Below are positions 32,370-43,383 of a stretch of DNA of 64,000 nt, piece after piece. The DNA comes from Marthasterias glacialis (taxonomy: Eukaryota; Echinodermata; Asteroidea; Forcipulatida; Asteriidae). Numbering within the stretch: position 1 is the stretch's first letter; each line of letters begins with the position of its first letter. The stretch spans positions 6,847,227 through 6,911,226 of the forward strand of contig OU452232.1 of NCBI GenBank assembly GCA_911728455.2, written 5' to 3'. The translations under genes were made by a program, and so were the position numbers. Under the pieces are notes generated by a model. The model was given only the letters and a program-made list of their open reading frames with translations. It was not told where the DNA came from and did not search any database.

Positions 32370-33780
32370 TTGCCACAGTTCAAGGTCGGTGGTATTTTTA
32401 ACCATGCGCGGCCGCCAGGGGTCGATGGTCGAATCCCACCCAAGTCACCCATGACTTTTGCCTCTTTTTATGAATATTTTTTACACTGGTTCGTTGTCAA
32501 ATGGCAAGACTTAAAGAAGCCGTCCATTTTTTTTATTCACTGATAAATGTCCACATCATGGCATTTTGTTTTGTAGAATAGCAATGCATTTCGGTAATTT
32601 TATTTTAATTTACTATGAGTTTGCTATAAACATTTATTGTGATTAGTGAATAATATACGAAAGACTTTATAAAGAGCAATTGCCAGTGGAGTGGAAATCA
32701 GGGGCTTGAAGCAATTCTTGTCGAGGCCCCCGACTTCGGATATTAGATTAATTCCAGTAAAGAAAAGAAACACGTGCTTTTATAAAACATGATTGAACCT
32801 TGAAAACAATATCAACGATTTTGTTGACTACTGGTACAAAAACTGACCTACATTACCGTAAAGACTTTTTAAAGACCTTTACCATGCTGTAACAGTTTTA
32901 CTAGGGGTCAACAACTAAACTATATATGTATTAGTAATAATTATCTTCAAGCAAACTTGAATCCTTAACTCTGATTGGTCAATCCACTGTTTATTTTTAC
33001 ACTTTTTGTTTTCATATTTATTCTTTGTAGTTTTTATATTTTAGTTCTTTTTATTGTATTATGCGCCTTCGAACATCTTTGGATGGATAGGGCGCACTAT
33101 AAATGTAATAAATTATTAATTATTATTTATTATTAACAAGAGTGTGATAATAGTCATATTGCACTGCCCATCACACCCTGTTCTCTAACGCGCTGTTCTA
33201 ACCCCATCTACAGAATTCATTGTGAATTCACTGTAAAGTCAAAAGTGGCAACAAAGCGGAAAAAAGATGCGGGCAGATAAGTCTAACGGGCGTCCAATGC
33301 TCAAATTTTTAATAATGATTTGTATTATCAGTTTTTATTGATTGATCGCGCCGTCAGTCGAAAATCCGAGCGAGTGTGATTTAAAAACATGAGGTAGGAG
33401 AGGGGGGGGGGTGGGCAAAACAATGTGTCGCTTCAAAATGGATCAAAATAATATGACATCAAGGCGGATATAGATGTGAAACAAAAAGTACATTGTGCAT
33501 TGTAATATTGCAACGGTGAGCCCATTAGGCCTAATAGGTTTAGTTAGGACACAAAATCTAAGTTATAATGCTTTAAAGATGTTTCCCTGTATTATGTTTT
33601 TTTTGTAACGGCAAAACTGAAATCAAATTATTAAACATCACAACATGAACATGCTTTAAATAAACGTGCGCCAATAAAAGAAGGAGGCAATAAACTATTT
33701 TTTTCATTAGAATTAACTTAAGGCTCACCGTAGATAACTGTTTTGAAAACTTACTCTCTGAACACCAAAGGTTAATCTTA
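32370..33780. other. Intronic gene-free DNA
   Basis: A box B-like GGTCGAATCCCACCC at about 32427 may be a SINE scrap, and TTATGCGCC...GGGCGCACTATAAAT at 33058-33105 a repeat tail. No gene is supported. Confidence 0.4.
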
Positions 33781-33786
33781 CTTAAC

Positions 33787-33990
33787 AGTGACGTAGCCAG
33801 CATCTTTTTCGCGCAGGGGAAAAAGGAGAGCGGGGCACAGACATTTTTGTAGAGGGGACAATTACAGTTAAAATTGCCCGATTGTAGCAAATTATACGGT
33901 GTTCGGAGGCTGACAGGGGGAAAACATGATGGGGAAAGATGTTCAATAGGGGGAAGCTGCCCCATTTGTCCCCCTTCGCTACACCACTGC
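33787..33990. repeat. G-rich interspersed repeat with CAGTGACGTAGCC / CTACACCACTG ends
   Basis: A complete copy with inverse ends (CAGTGACGTAGCCAGC and GCTACACCACTG). The interior parallels 30890-31220 and gives the uninterrupted reference across the scaffold gap. Confidence 0.7.
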
Positions 33991-33999
33991 TTAATAATT

Positions 34000-35205
34000 A
34001 ATAATAATATAAAAAAATAATAACTATTTTATAATGCGCTGACTCCAACTTCAAATCTGTGCACGGGCACATGACAATATTATGCAATTAAAATGGATAA
34101 AAAACGAAATACTGTTACATTAAATAAGACAGAAAGAGAAACATATACTATAGAAACATATACATATATTTAGATTTTGATCCGCTTTGTAAAATAAAAA
34201 CTATGAAACAGTCCCAAGGCACTTAAGGGTCTATACAAAAAGATAATTCATTAATTGATGTAAAGAACTAAAAATCTTAAGTTTAAATTGGAACAAGTTT
34301 AAAATGATTACTTATCGAAACTACATGCATAAAATGTTTTGTATTTCGTCTTTAGATTAGTGTGGTTAGAATGACTATTCGATATCGTGGGTTTTAAAAC
34401 AGTATATCTGGGACTGATAATTCGTACGATCTGTATATATCACAAACAAATTCTGGCACTGCGCGGCAACCAGCAATTAGTTAGATATCTAATTAGAGAT
34501 TGCGCTTTAAAAACAACCTGACAGTAGTTTTACTGTTTGACACTCACCCCCACCCACCCCGTACCTTTTCTTGTATTTTAAAGTCTTATTCGAGACCGAT
34601 TTAAACCGACAGAATACAAATAAATGTTTGACCTCCCTTTTTCTGGCGTTATTTTTCAAAGTCTCTCTCTATATATATACGCTATCAGTCGACCGTGCTC
34701 AAGTTGGTTTTCACCGATCTTGCCCATTAATGTGCCGCTGGCACAATGGCGATTTAAAATACTGGCGTGGGAGTGTATAGAGAAGTAAAAAGGAGCAAAA
34801 AAGCCGAAGAAGGAGACGATGAAGAAGAATGAGGAGGAAAGTGACGAAATCGATTCAAATTGAATTTTAAACTGACATCAAACCGTTAAAAGATTGAGTA
34901 TGTTGTGCTTTTGCAATAGATGGAAACCCGACAATAGGCGATAGCCTCATTTAGATTTTGATCCGGTTCAGTATGATGTATAATTCAGTTATGTGAATTA
35001 ATCAAGTTAATCAAGGAGCTATGAGTTCGAGATTGTTTATCTTTAAGACGTCTCTTCATTTATCGATTTGTTTGTAACCTCCCCCCCCCTCTCCTCTGAT
35101 GCGTGATTTACAGTAATTTATTGCCCCACACTGACCGCGGCAAAATGAGAAAGACTCTTCATTATCCCCAGTGCAAGGAAGACATCGTATGCTAACATTA
35201 CTATA
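34000..35205. other. Intronic gene-free DNA near receptor 1
   Basis: AAT-rich tract at 33990-34020 followed by TATAATGCGC, then AT-rich DNA. The short open frame at 34571-34780 is not supported. The intron ends with TTTTATTGTTTTACAG at 35206-35221. Confidence 0.4.
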
Positions 35206-35251
35206 TTTTATTGTTTTACAGTAGCGTGGAAATAATTGTACACTGAGAACA
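35206..35251 (+). promoter_or_regulatory. Splice acceptor and 30-nt leader of receptor 1
   Basis: TTTTATTGTTTTACAG|TAGCGTGG places an acceptor at 35221/35222. The 30 nt to the ATG include an in-frame TAG right after the junction, so the receptor frame cannot extend further upstream. The second receptor has the same acceptor-to-ATG distance (43856-43886). Confidence 0.7.
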
Positions 35252-36343
35252 ATGAATACTACCGAATCTGATGAGATGGTCCCTGTAGGCGCCACCGTTG
35301 ATTACACAAAGGACTTCAGCGCCAATGTTGTGTTTCTCATCTGTACAATAATTATGCTCATGATGGGTTTAGTGGGTAACATTCTTGTGATAGGAGCCGT
35401 ATTGGTGCACAAAAGACTTCGGGTTCTCAGCAATGTCTTTGTGATTAACCTTGCCGTTGCGGACCTGTGCGTAACCATCATCGTAGACAGCTTTGGTATC
35501 GTGGGAATAGCGAGCGAGGGGACTTTCTTTGACGATAAACGCGTTCTGTGCGACATGGTAGGTGTATTCTGCGTCACATCGTGCGCTTGCTCAATGTGGA
35601 ACATCGCCCACATCAGCTTCAATCGCTACGTCCGCATCTGCCATCACATGATATACCCGAAGATCTACAACATGCGCACGGTACCGTTTATTTTGGCCGG
35701 TACATGGCTGATTTGCTTTTGCATTGACCTGCCGAACCTCCTGGGGTGGGGAGCTCACAGTTTTGATCCTAGGATCATGATGTGCACTTACGATTACAAG
35801 CAGTCTTATTCCTACACCGTCTTTTTTGTGGGACTTGGGTTTGGCGCACCGCTCCTTGTTACAACGTTCTCTTACGTCCGCATTATCGTATTGGTAAAAC
35901 GGGCCGAGAGTAACGCGAAGCGGTCCGCAGAGGATGACGTGCAGACTGTTACCGGCAATGTGCAGTGGGCGACCTCCGTGAAGGGGACGTCCAACAAACG
36001 CAACAAATTACGAAATACGGATATCCGCTTGCTGCGATCCGTTTTCACGATCTGGGTGGTGTTCACTGTGATGTGGTCGCCGTACGCCCTCACCGTCCTT
36101 GGGGATGTGTACCACGTGTGGTCTCGTAATATTTATGTCGTCGCAGTAATTCTGGCCCATACAAACAGCAGCATCAACGGGATCCTGTATGCTGCCACCA
36201 ATCGCCACTTCAGAGAGGCTTACCTGTACTTGATCTTGCGTTGCTTCAGGCGAAGTAGAGTGTCGCCTGAGATGATTGACATGGACACCACAATGGTAGC
36301 AAAGCCGATTGGTCGGACCTCCGAAGAAGAAAAACAGACATAA
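35252..36343 (+). CDS. Melatonin-receptor-like rhodopsin-family GPCR, paralogue 1
   Basis: Seven-transmembrane G-protein-coupled receptor of 363 aa in one coding exon. Visible class A landmarks: TM1 GN at 42-43, TM2 LAVAD with D71 (2.50), disulfide pair C100 and C178, NRY at 124-126 in place of DRY and followed by VRICHH, TM4 W152, TM5 P200, TM6 MWSPY at 274-278 (C6.47 replaced by Met), TM7 NGILY at 309-313 in place of NPxxY, and helix-8 NRHFREAY with C331 as a possible palmitoylation site. NRYxxICH, LPNL, DPRI..CT and NxxxY resemble melatonin receptors and the wider Moody/Tre1/GPR84 group. N2 (NTT) is a glycosylation sequon. The ligand is unknown; plasma membrane location is expected. The start follows the conserved acceptor by 30 nt and matches paralogue 2. 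The third intracellular loop and C-terminus diverge most between paralogues. Confidence 0.93.
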   Translation: MNTTESDEMVPVGATVDYTKDFSANVVFLICTIIMLMMGLVGNILVIGAVLVHKRLRVLSNVFVINLAVADLCVTIIVDSFGIVGIASEGTFFDDKRVLCDMVGVFCVTSCACSMWNIAHISFNRYVRICHHMIYPKIYNMRTVPFILAGTWLICFCIDLPNLLGWGAHSFDPRIMMCTYDYKQSYSYTVFFVGLGFGAPLLVTTFSYVRIIVLVKRAESNAKRSAEDDVQTVTGNVQWATSVKGTSNKRNKLRNTDIRLLRSVFTIWVVFTVMWSPYALTVLGDVYHVWSRNIYVVAVILAHTNSSINGILYAATNRHFREAYLYLILRCFRRSRVSPEMIDMDTTMVAKPIGRTSEEEKQT

Positions 36344-36641
36344 ATTTAGAAAATGTTTGTGACCGAGGTATATAAGGAAATAATGTTACTGCGTCAATTG
36401 AAAAATGTAGTGCAAAACAAACATAACACTTGAAGTGAAGAAGGAGCAAGGCAACCACTGCACTGCACGCAATATAAACACTTCAGCAGCATAATTGGAA
36501 TTTGTTCTAGCAGTGTTTCACTATCAATGAGAAAATGTAAATTAAATTAGAATGCAAAAAATATTTTTTCTTTACAGGATGCCTGTAAATTGCACAATAC
36601 AGTCCAAGAAATAAGCACGCGTTCACTCGTTATTAAATAAA
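36344..36641 (+). terminator. 3' UTR candidate with AATAAA polyadenylation signal
   Basis: AATAAA lies at 36636-36641, about 290 nt after the stop, and is the first clear hexamer downstream of receptor 1. It is assigned by position only. Confidence 0.4.
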
Positions 36642-36644
36642 CTC

Positions 36645-37280
36645 AAACACAATTGGTAGGACAAAAAAAATACATTTAATCGCAGGACCATTTTGATTCA
36701 TTGGTTTTGATTTAACCCACGCTTAACCATCTTAATCATAATGAAAAACGACGGTACAGTCAAACTTTAAAATTAAACCCGCCAAAAAGTGGATTTAACG
36801 TCAACTGTTTGTTTGTCAGTGAGACTCGCATAATGTGATTATTTTCTTTTTATTACATTCCACATCAATTGAACCAGGTGCATGGAATGTTTTTTGTCCC
36901 TGCATTTTGAGTCGAAAAATTGCATATCAACGTCGTTTTATAATGAAAATACGAACTGTATTTTTCATTAATGTGTATGAGGCCTTGAAACTGTAAAATT
37001 GAAAATTTAATTATCCTAATTGTGCATTTGAAATTTAACTGAAGATATTGTCTGTGTATATGATACGGTACATCTTGCATTCAAGGGGGAAATAAAAAAA
37101 TAAAAAAAAAATAGAAAACGTGGAGGCGACCAACCTGCATAGGGTACGTTTCACCAGTATATCACCTGGTTTATTATTATATAAATTATATTATTATATC
37201 TATTTATATTTATGCATGAAAAAGACAGTTTCAGATTTATTGTTAAAGTTCAAATAATGAAAAACCTGTAATCCTATTAT
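36645..37280. other. Gene-free AT-rich stretch
   Basis: No supported gene. An A-rich run lies at 37090-37112. Confidence 0.4.
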
Positions 37281-37283
37281 TAA

Positions 37284-37785
37284 CGGTTCTCTGAAATACA
37301 AAGTGTTAATGCTTTTATGTTACACCTTATAATTTTTATAAAACGATTCACATGGAAGAATTTTTTTTGTTGCATTCCTGTGTATTTTTCGCATAATTTG
37401 TTTTCTTTAAAAAATAACAGTCTTCAGGAAAGCCCACAAAAATTGGTCACTTGCTAACAAGGCTTGATTCTCAACGTGACATCACATGCATAACGTTATT
37501 TTCGCTGAGCTATTCCACAAAACAATTGTTCTGGGATTGGCTCTGCCAAAGAAATGACAAATGTGTTCTTCTATTAACAATGCATGTGATGTCACGTTGA
37601 GAATCCAGCGATTGTTAGCAAGTGACCTATTTTTGTGGGCGTTCCTGAAGACTGTTATTTTGTAAAGAAAATTTATTATGCAAAAATACACAGGAATGCA
37701 AAAAATTATTTCTTACATGTGAATCGTTTTATAAAAATCATAAGGTGTAACATAAAAGCATTAATACTTTTTATTTCAGTGAACC
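37284..37785. mobile_element. Fold-back element with ~207-bp inverted arms
   Basis: The left arm 37284-37491 and right arm 37580-37785 are reverse complements at roughly 90% over their whole length. Examples are TAATGCTTTTATGTTACACC / GGTGTAACATAAAAGCATTA and TCTCAACGTGACATCACATG / CATGTGATGTCACGTTGAGA. The spacer is 88 bp. A transcript would form a ~200-bp dsRNA hairpin. It abuts the next element at 37787. Confidence 0.85.
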
Positions 37786-37786
37786 T

Positions 37787-38182
37787 TTAAAGGGTCTGTA
37801 TACGTTTGGTAATGACTCTGAAAATGTATGGCAATAATAACTTATTTGGTAAGAAGTACAGTGGCTTTTGATAGTATTAATGCATTTTGAGAAACGTTTC
37901 ACTTCGAAGTACTGCAGTTATGGAAAAATATGTCACTTTTTATCCCCCTAAATTTGAATCTGAGAAGCGTTATGGCCGTAACGCTTCTCAGAATGTGTAT
38001 TCCAATGACGGATACTTCTTCTGCGCGAACACAACCGCTCCAGATTTATGGCGATATCTCAAAAACGCTGTCACCTTTTGAAATGAAATTTACACGGGTT
38101 AGTTTTATGGTATATATCTACAATTATATAGCATTAAGGCAAATGTACGGTTCCAAAAGCCAAAGGTATACTTTGCCTTTAA
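37787..38182. mobile_element. TTAAAGG...CCTTTAA element with central palindrome, copy 2
   Basis: Reverse complement of 20756-21148 over its full length. The central hairpin TCTGAGAAGCGTTATGGCC / GTAACGCTTCTCAGA is at about 37960-37993. The 64- and 100-codon frames here read through the repeat. Confidence 0.85.
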
Positions 38183-38189
38183 GGGCATC

Positions 38190-38880
38190 TTGCTTCAATG
38201 CACTAAGTTATTTACCTCAAAAAATAGTGTAAACACCTTTTTTTCTGCTCGTTTCACTAGTTGGGCTATGTGTGCCAATCTCTATATCGGAATGCCTGAA
38301 CACTTTTAATGAAAGTGTGTCAGGATTTGAAGTTTCTAGCATGTAAAGTGTTCCATAGCCTAATATAGAAGTTCCAGACTTGAGGTATTTGGGGTCCGGG
38401 GCCATGATTGAACAACTGCAGGAGATGAGCAGTTAAGTAGGGCAATACTAGACAAATATCGTTATGTTTTGTTCATCGATTGGTCGGTTGGTTGATTGAT
38501 TTAAACAAAACAAATTAAAATTTGATTCATATATTTATTAATTCATTTGTTGATATTATGTATATATTTATTTATTTATTCACTCATAATAAGAAAGCCA
38601 CCACACAAGGCTCTATTCACCAATTTGTCAATTCTATTAAAATTATGTGCTATAAAAAAGACTCACGTGAATATTTTTACAAGACTTAAATTAAATTATA
38701 CAGTACATGAGAAGCAAAGTTGTATCTAAGATAACTTAAATGCTTTGAACCTATAGAAGGGTTTGGCGCATTTTGTGGAGTATCATCTATAACATGTGGC
38801 AAAGGTCATTTCTGCACCAGGAGCCATTGCATCAGGATTAATGTGATGTTCTCTCCATATCCTGAGTTAAACCGTGTGTT
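38190..38880. other. Gene-free AT-rich stretch
   Basis: TTTATTTATTC-type runs at 38530-38585. No supported gene. Confidence 0.4.
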
Positions 38881-38883
38881 ATG

Positions 38884-39155
38884 CACCATTATGTCCGACA
38901 TGGACCAAATTATGAACTATAATGTCCGACCCTTTTTGTTCGACAAATCATTATGTCCCACCCATTGTGGCCGAAAAACCATGATGTTCGACCCATTGTG
39001 TCCGACAAACCGTTATGTTCGACACATTGTGTCCGTCGGACACAATGGGCTGGACCTAATTGTTCGTCGGACACAATATATGTCGGACATGATGGGTCAG
39101 ACATAATGGTTCAAAATTGTCGTCGGACGTAATAGTCCTAGTCGGACATAATGGT
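38884..39155. repeat. Array of CATTATGTCCGAC units switching orientation at its centre
   Basis: About nine direct units (CATTATGTCCGAC, ATAATGTCCGACC, CATTGTGTCCGACA, CGTTATGTTCGACA and variants, mostly 14-16 bp apart) run to about 39034. Then about six inverse units (TCGGACACAATG, GTCGGACATGATGG, GTCAGACATAATGG, GTCGGACATAATGG) complete the array. The junction CATTGTGTCCG|TCGGACACAATG is a near-perfect palindrome. The outer ends CACCATTATGTCCGAC and GTCGGACATAATGGT are inverse. Open frames on both strands here are repeat products. Confidence 0.8.
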
Positions 39156-39166
39156 AAATAAACACG

Positions 39167-39215
39167 TACGTCCTCGCTTCGCATTCGTGTACGAAACCAA
39201 TAGGGACGTCGCTGA
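39167..39215. repeat. Short repeat GTCCTCGCTTCGC...CGTGTACGAAACCAAT, copy 1
   Basis: About 45 bp that recurs inverted at about 45180-45226, close downstream of receptor 2. It could be a scrap of an interspersed repeat. Confidence 0.5.
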
Positions 39216-39219
39216 AAAA

Positions 39220-40020
39220 AAAACTAAGTTCGAACAATGGCAAAACAAAGAGAAGTCCTCGATGTATGGGGTCGACAAAAACAGTCATTCCGATTGAAAC
39301 ACACTTGGGTCCTTCTGAGAACAGGTAAGTGTTTAAAGGAGGGGGAATGACAACCTCGTCACCGGGGTGTGTCGAGCAGTACGAGGTTGACCGCTCTCTC
39401 ACCCTGGTATTTGATCATTTGCATATCCAAAATTTTTGGATACGTATGCAAATTAGAATAGTCTGGCTGCTTTTCGAAATTCACATGTTCGTCATAGTCT
39501 CGTTGCCCGGTACCAGATTTAATAGCCTGTTTAACGTTTGTTTCTACTGTAAAGTCGTTGTCCAATCAGGGTCCAAGTAAGGAGTTTCCATCCCAGGGTT
39601 TACATAGTAAACCATGGGGACGAGGTTGGGGGAATGATGACCTGTAGGCTTAAGACAACAACATTGATATTCATTTCTTGAAAACCTACAATGTCACTTT
39701 GAAAAAAAAACACATTTTAAGTGCATTTTTAATGCTCGAAAATGTTTCAGAGTTAAAACCGTACAAATTGGCCTACGGTGATATGATAACATCACGATTT
39801 TGTTGTCACGTGGTCATTGTGCAAATCATCAGATCGTCGACAGTGCATAATGAAGAGACCACGGATGAAACTTATTAGGCCTACATAATATTTTTCAAGT
39901 CTATATATTTAGGTGTAGGCCTACTAGCCGCCTAATTTTAAATTAACGAGCAGGACCCGAGCGTAGCGCGGGTTTCCCGCTATAAACTAAAAAAAAATTC
40001 AATCATTAATCATTCCCAGG
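39220..40020. other. Gene-free stretch
   Basis: Short open frames on both strands (39329-39580, 39678-39878) without recognisable content. Confidence 0.4.
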
Positions 40021-40027
40021 TCCATTG

Positions 40028-40063
40028 TGACGTCTGGCTATTGTGACGCCCTGTTCAACCAAT
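40028..40063 (+). promoter_or_regulatory. CRE-like TGACGTCT and CCAAT box upstream of receptor 2 exon 1
   Basis: TGACGTCT at 40028-40035 and CCAAT at 40059-40063 reproduce the arrangement at 26818-26851, including the flanking TTCAACCAATCAGAAGACAG. A second TGACG half-site lies at 40044. Confidence 0.55.
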
Positions 40064-40103
40064 CAGAAGACAGTCTTCATCTGTTAATGTTCCACCAGCG
40101 AGA

Positions 40104-40259
40104 ATGCGGATGATGCTACCTCAGTTCGCAATTATAGTCAGACTTAATCGACAGCGGGTTGTAGCAACTGGAGTGAGTGTCTGTATTTTCTTGCTCGTTT
40201 GGATCCTCCTGTTGATGTATTGGTTACCACAGCGTCGATCAAAAGTGTACTTCAATTAG
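40104..40259 (+). CDS. 51-codon ORF in the 5' exon of receptor 2 (possible upstream ORF)
   Basis: Same length and register as 26900-27055. Shared blocks are AIIV, RQRV, FLLVW/YLLVW, LLMYWL and RSKVYF. A hydrophobic stretch lies at about 28-41. About 86% nucleotide identity with the other copy, but changes are mostly amino-acid altering, so selection on the peptide is not shown. The stop at 40257-40259 is followed 14 nt later by the splice donor at 40274. Confidence 0.35.
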   Translation: MRMMLPQFAIIVRLNRQRVVATGVSVCIFLLVWILLLMYWLPQRRSKVYFN

Positions 40260-40279
40260 CTTTGATGCTATTGGTAAGT
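40260..40279 (+). promoter_or_regulatory. Splice donor of receptor 2 exon 1
   Basis: CTTTGATGCTATTG|GTAAGT. Joined to the acceptor at 43856, the ATG in this segment reads in frame into the receptor (ATG CTA TTG CGG TCC ...), which would add 13 residues before the annotated Met. The equivalent ATG of receptor 1 instead meets a TAG. Confidence 0.6.
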
Positions 40280-43000
40280 CCTGAAAAATCCATTTAAAAA
40301 AGTAAAATTTACAAAATGTTGCCGTAAAGCAGATATGAATATAAATTGCATAAAAGAAGAAGAAGAAACTAACAAAAAATGAAACTAATAAATATATATA
40401 TAAAACACCGAGAAAGTCTTTGAAGAGTTGTATTGGCACTGAAAAGGTGTTTGGGTAAATACTCTACATTCTAATTCAATTTGTTCATACGTGATCGTCT
40501 TCATGAGCGAGAAAAAAAGTAACAAATTAAAAAATAAAATAAATAAATTAACTAATTAATTCAAGAAAAAGACAAGAAGCTCTTTTGAAGGCAAATTGCT
40601 AATATAATTATCTCTCGAGAAATTTCCATTATGCCACAGTGCGACTGTGTCTTTCAAACCATTATGGGCGATTTCAAAACGGTAGCATAATAAACACGGG
40701 TCTGTGTAAGCAGTATGTTGGTTAAAGAGATATGAAGAGATATAACTATCGACAATAAAATATGGTAGGTTTTTAATCTAAAGCTTGGTTGTTAAAAGCT
40801 AGTATCATTTCGGGTCATTTCGATAAATGTTTCCCTTTATAATGCCGTTCTAATTCGAGAACATTATGCGTAAATCGTTTTTCTTTTTTTTTCGATTTCA
40901 GGCCGATCCGACGGTCAAAAATTAAGTTGTTTGATCTTTTCATCCATACGCGGCCAATGCATCTTTAAAGTCTGCCGGCTCAATAAATGAGAATTAACCC
41001 AATACAAACACACTTTGGTTTCTGGACAATGTGCCCACTGACCCTTCTCAATGTAGTTTTACAATTTATGTTTGTTTCTCTACCGTCCTCTCTTCATAAA
41101 TGGATAGTCAGGTCAATAATCTGTATGCCTAGAAAGGTTTTATCTGTATAGTAATTAACCATTGGAAGTATTATAAATCTATTTTGCGTAAGCGTAAATC
41201 CCCCCCCCCCGGTGGGGTTGGGGTGCGGGGATTGGAAATCTATCCCGTCCACTTTTTGGACTGAGATCACCACCCCTATCCCAAATTGATTTGCCTAAAC
41301 AATTGCCAATTAGAGAACATGATTGACTTGTCTCAAATTAATAAACGTTGCGCACTTTTTTATGCCTTTCTAACCAGACAAACCCATTGTGCTATAAAAA
41401 TGCTTAATTCTGGAGGGAAAAAAATCAGTTGGCATTACGGTGAGGTGCACGCGGCGGTTCCTAATTATCGCCGATTGTTCTTCGCCCCAAAAGGGAACAA
41501 ACGTAGGGAGGAGATCACATTTTAGATCCACTTTGTCTGAAAAAGATAACCCTCGGACCTTACGCCGTGAAGGCTTCGCATTCTCCCCTCATCTTTGTTG
41601 AAAGAGTTAGTCATTCCCTTTTAGTTAAAGACACAAAAGGGGGAGAAACACACGCAAACCGTTTTAACTACTCAAAAGATAACAAATGCACCAGAGAGCA
41701 TCGTCATCACGTTTCATGGTCTTTGCTTTGCGCTACGCTGGCGCATCCGTTGTTTTTAGTATCTGCTCTTTCCCAGAAAAAATGTGAATACGCCTTTGAC
41801 ATTTTAATTTTTTTTAGTTGACATTTGCATCCTTGATGTCATAATAAGTTTATCTGACGTTAGCAATGCACGCACATATCAAAACTACCTCAAACTTTTC
41901 AATGCGGTTCTTGTACGCCAGTGCTCTCTTATGCTGCATATTAAATTTCGCATTTTATGGTGTTATTCTTGCAATTACATACCGTTGCTATAGGAAACAG
42001 GAACAAACCAAGCTGATGTGGGCAAGACTCAATCTGTCAGTTTTAATGACTGGCAACCTCTCCATCTGAGAACCGAAGCGCCAGTTATATCATATTTTAA
42101 TGATTAATAATTTAAATTTACATTTAATAGGTGGACACGACCATTGTTGCACAGCCAAACATAATGTCACAGCATACTAGTGTAATGGTGCGTTGCGCAT
42201 TATTAATTTATGTAATCATATTGTTCCGGGCATCGGCTGAACTGAATGCTAATGCTCTCCTGTTTTATACAATGTTTTTTCTTGTGTTGAACTAACATTG
42301 CTTAAGTGATAATGTCCAATGAAAACCAGCAGTAGTTTGCATCTCATTACTGTATTAAAATGTTATTGTTGTTTTTTAAAAAAAATGTAATATTGTTGCA
42401 ATTCAACTTCATGGCTGTCTATAGAACAGAGACCGAACAGAGAACTGCATGTATGACTACATACATATGTATAGAAAAACTACAATAAATTTGTAGACAA
42501 ATAGTTTTGAGTGGTTTGTGCACACTTCTGTTTGTAACACATAAAAAGGGATTAAAGTATCAATCCTCAAACTGATAAGATTTTAAAAGCGTGCCGAAAC
42601 CTGTCAATGAAAGACGAGGCTATGAATACGTTTTTTTCATTTGTGGCCTACCACAGATAACTGTTTAAAAAAAACTACTGGTGTTTTTATACGATGTACA
42701 GGCTGGTGCAAAATTTCCACTGTTGACAGCTATTTTCACCTAGCCTATCTGTTGAACATATTTCAAAAATTAATTTTGCTGGTATTAAAATATGGATCTT
42801 TAAACAAGAATGAGGACAAAAAACGACTGCAAATACATATTATCATTAATTGCTTACGCCGTTTTTACCTGGTACTTTTCGTTAAGTCCGTTTACCGGCG
42901 CACGACGAATTTTGTCTCTGAGATAAATTATGGCAGTAAAGATTTTTCTTGTGGACGGCTTTAATATTTCTTCCGCTCGACTGAGCTCCGGAGCTTGATT
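40280..43000. other. Intron of receptor 2: no gene
   Basis: The beginning of the intron shares CCGTAAAGCAGATA-type words with the intron after 27069. The remainder is AT-rich with a C/G run near 41200. Short open frames (41286-41525, 41567-41821, 41866-42069, 42641-42964) have no recognisable domain. Confidence 0.45.
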
Positions 43001-43003
43001 TGA

Positions 43004-43047
43004 GGAAGAAGAAGAAGAAGAAGAAGAAGGAGGAGGAGGAGGAGGAA
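43004..43047. repeat. (GAA)n/(GGA)n microsatellite
   Basis: GAAGAAGAAGAAGAAGAAG followed by GGAGGAGGAGGAGGAGG. It lies in the receptor-2 intron. Confidence 0.9.
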
Positions 43048-43383
43048 AAAGAAAAAGAAATTCATTTCAAATAATGATTGTTCCTTCTTTTTAGCTTTCA
43101 TGCATTTCTTTAATATCATCATATTAGTACTTTTATGACAAGTTTTTATAATATGCTCCATTGTTCATGTTGGTTTTTAGAACAATGCATTCATTCATCT
43201 GGTTTTCAAAATACACATGATAGAACTAACCAGTGAACATTTCATCAAAATCGGTGTTCACGTTTTTGAGAAAACTGCAAACAACGGTTTATGTTTTTTG
43301 TGCATGATCACATTGTGTTTAATTTCGATTTTTGCAATCGAAATCAGCTGCTCCATTTTCAGATACAATTTTCTCTACAATGA

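Noticed and set aside
38884..39155. CRISPR-like array
   Set aside because: Units are degenerate, nearly adjacent without unique spacers, and change orientation. The window is a metazoan genome.
42641..42964. 107-codon frame in the receptor-2 intron
   Set aside because: No recognisable domain, no counterpart in the receptor-1 intron, and no supporting splice sites.
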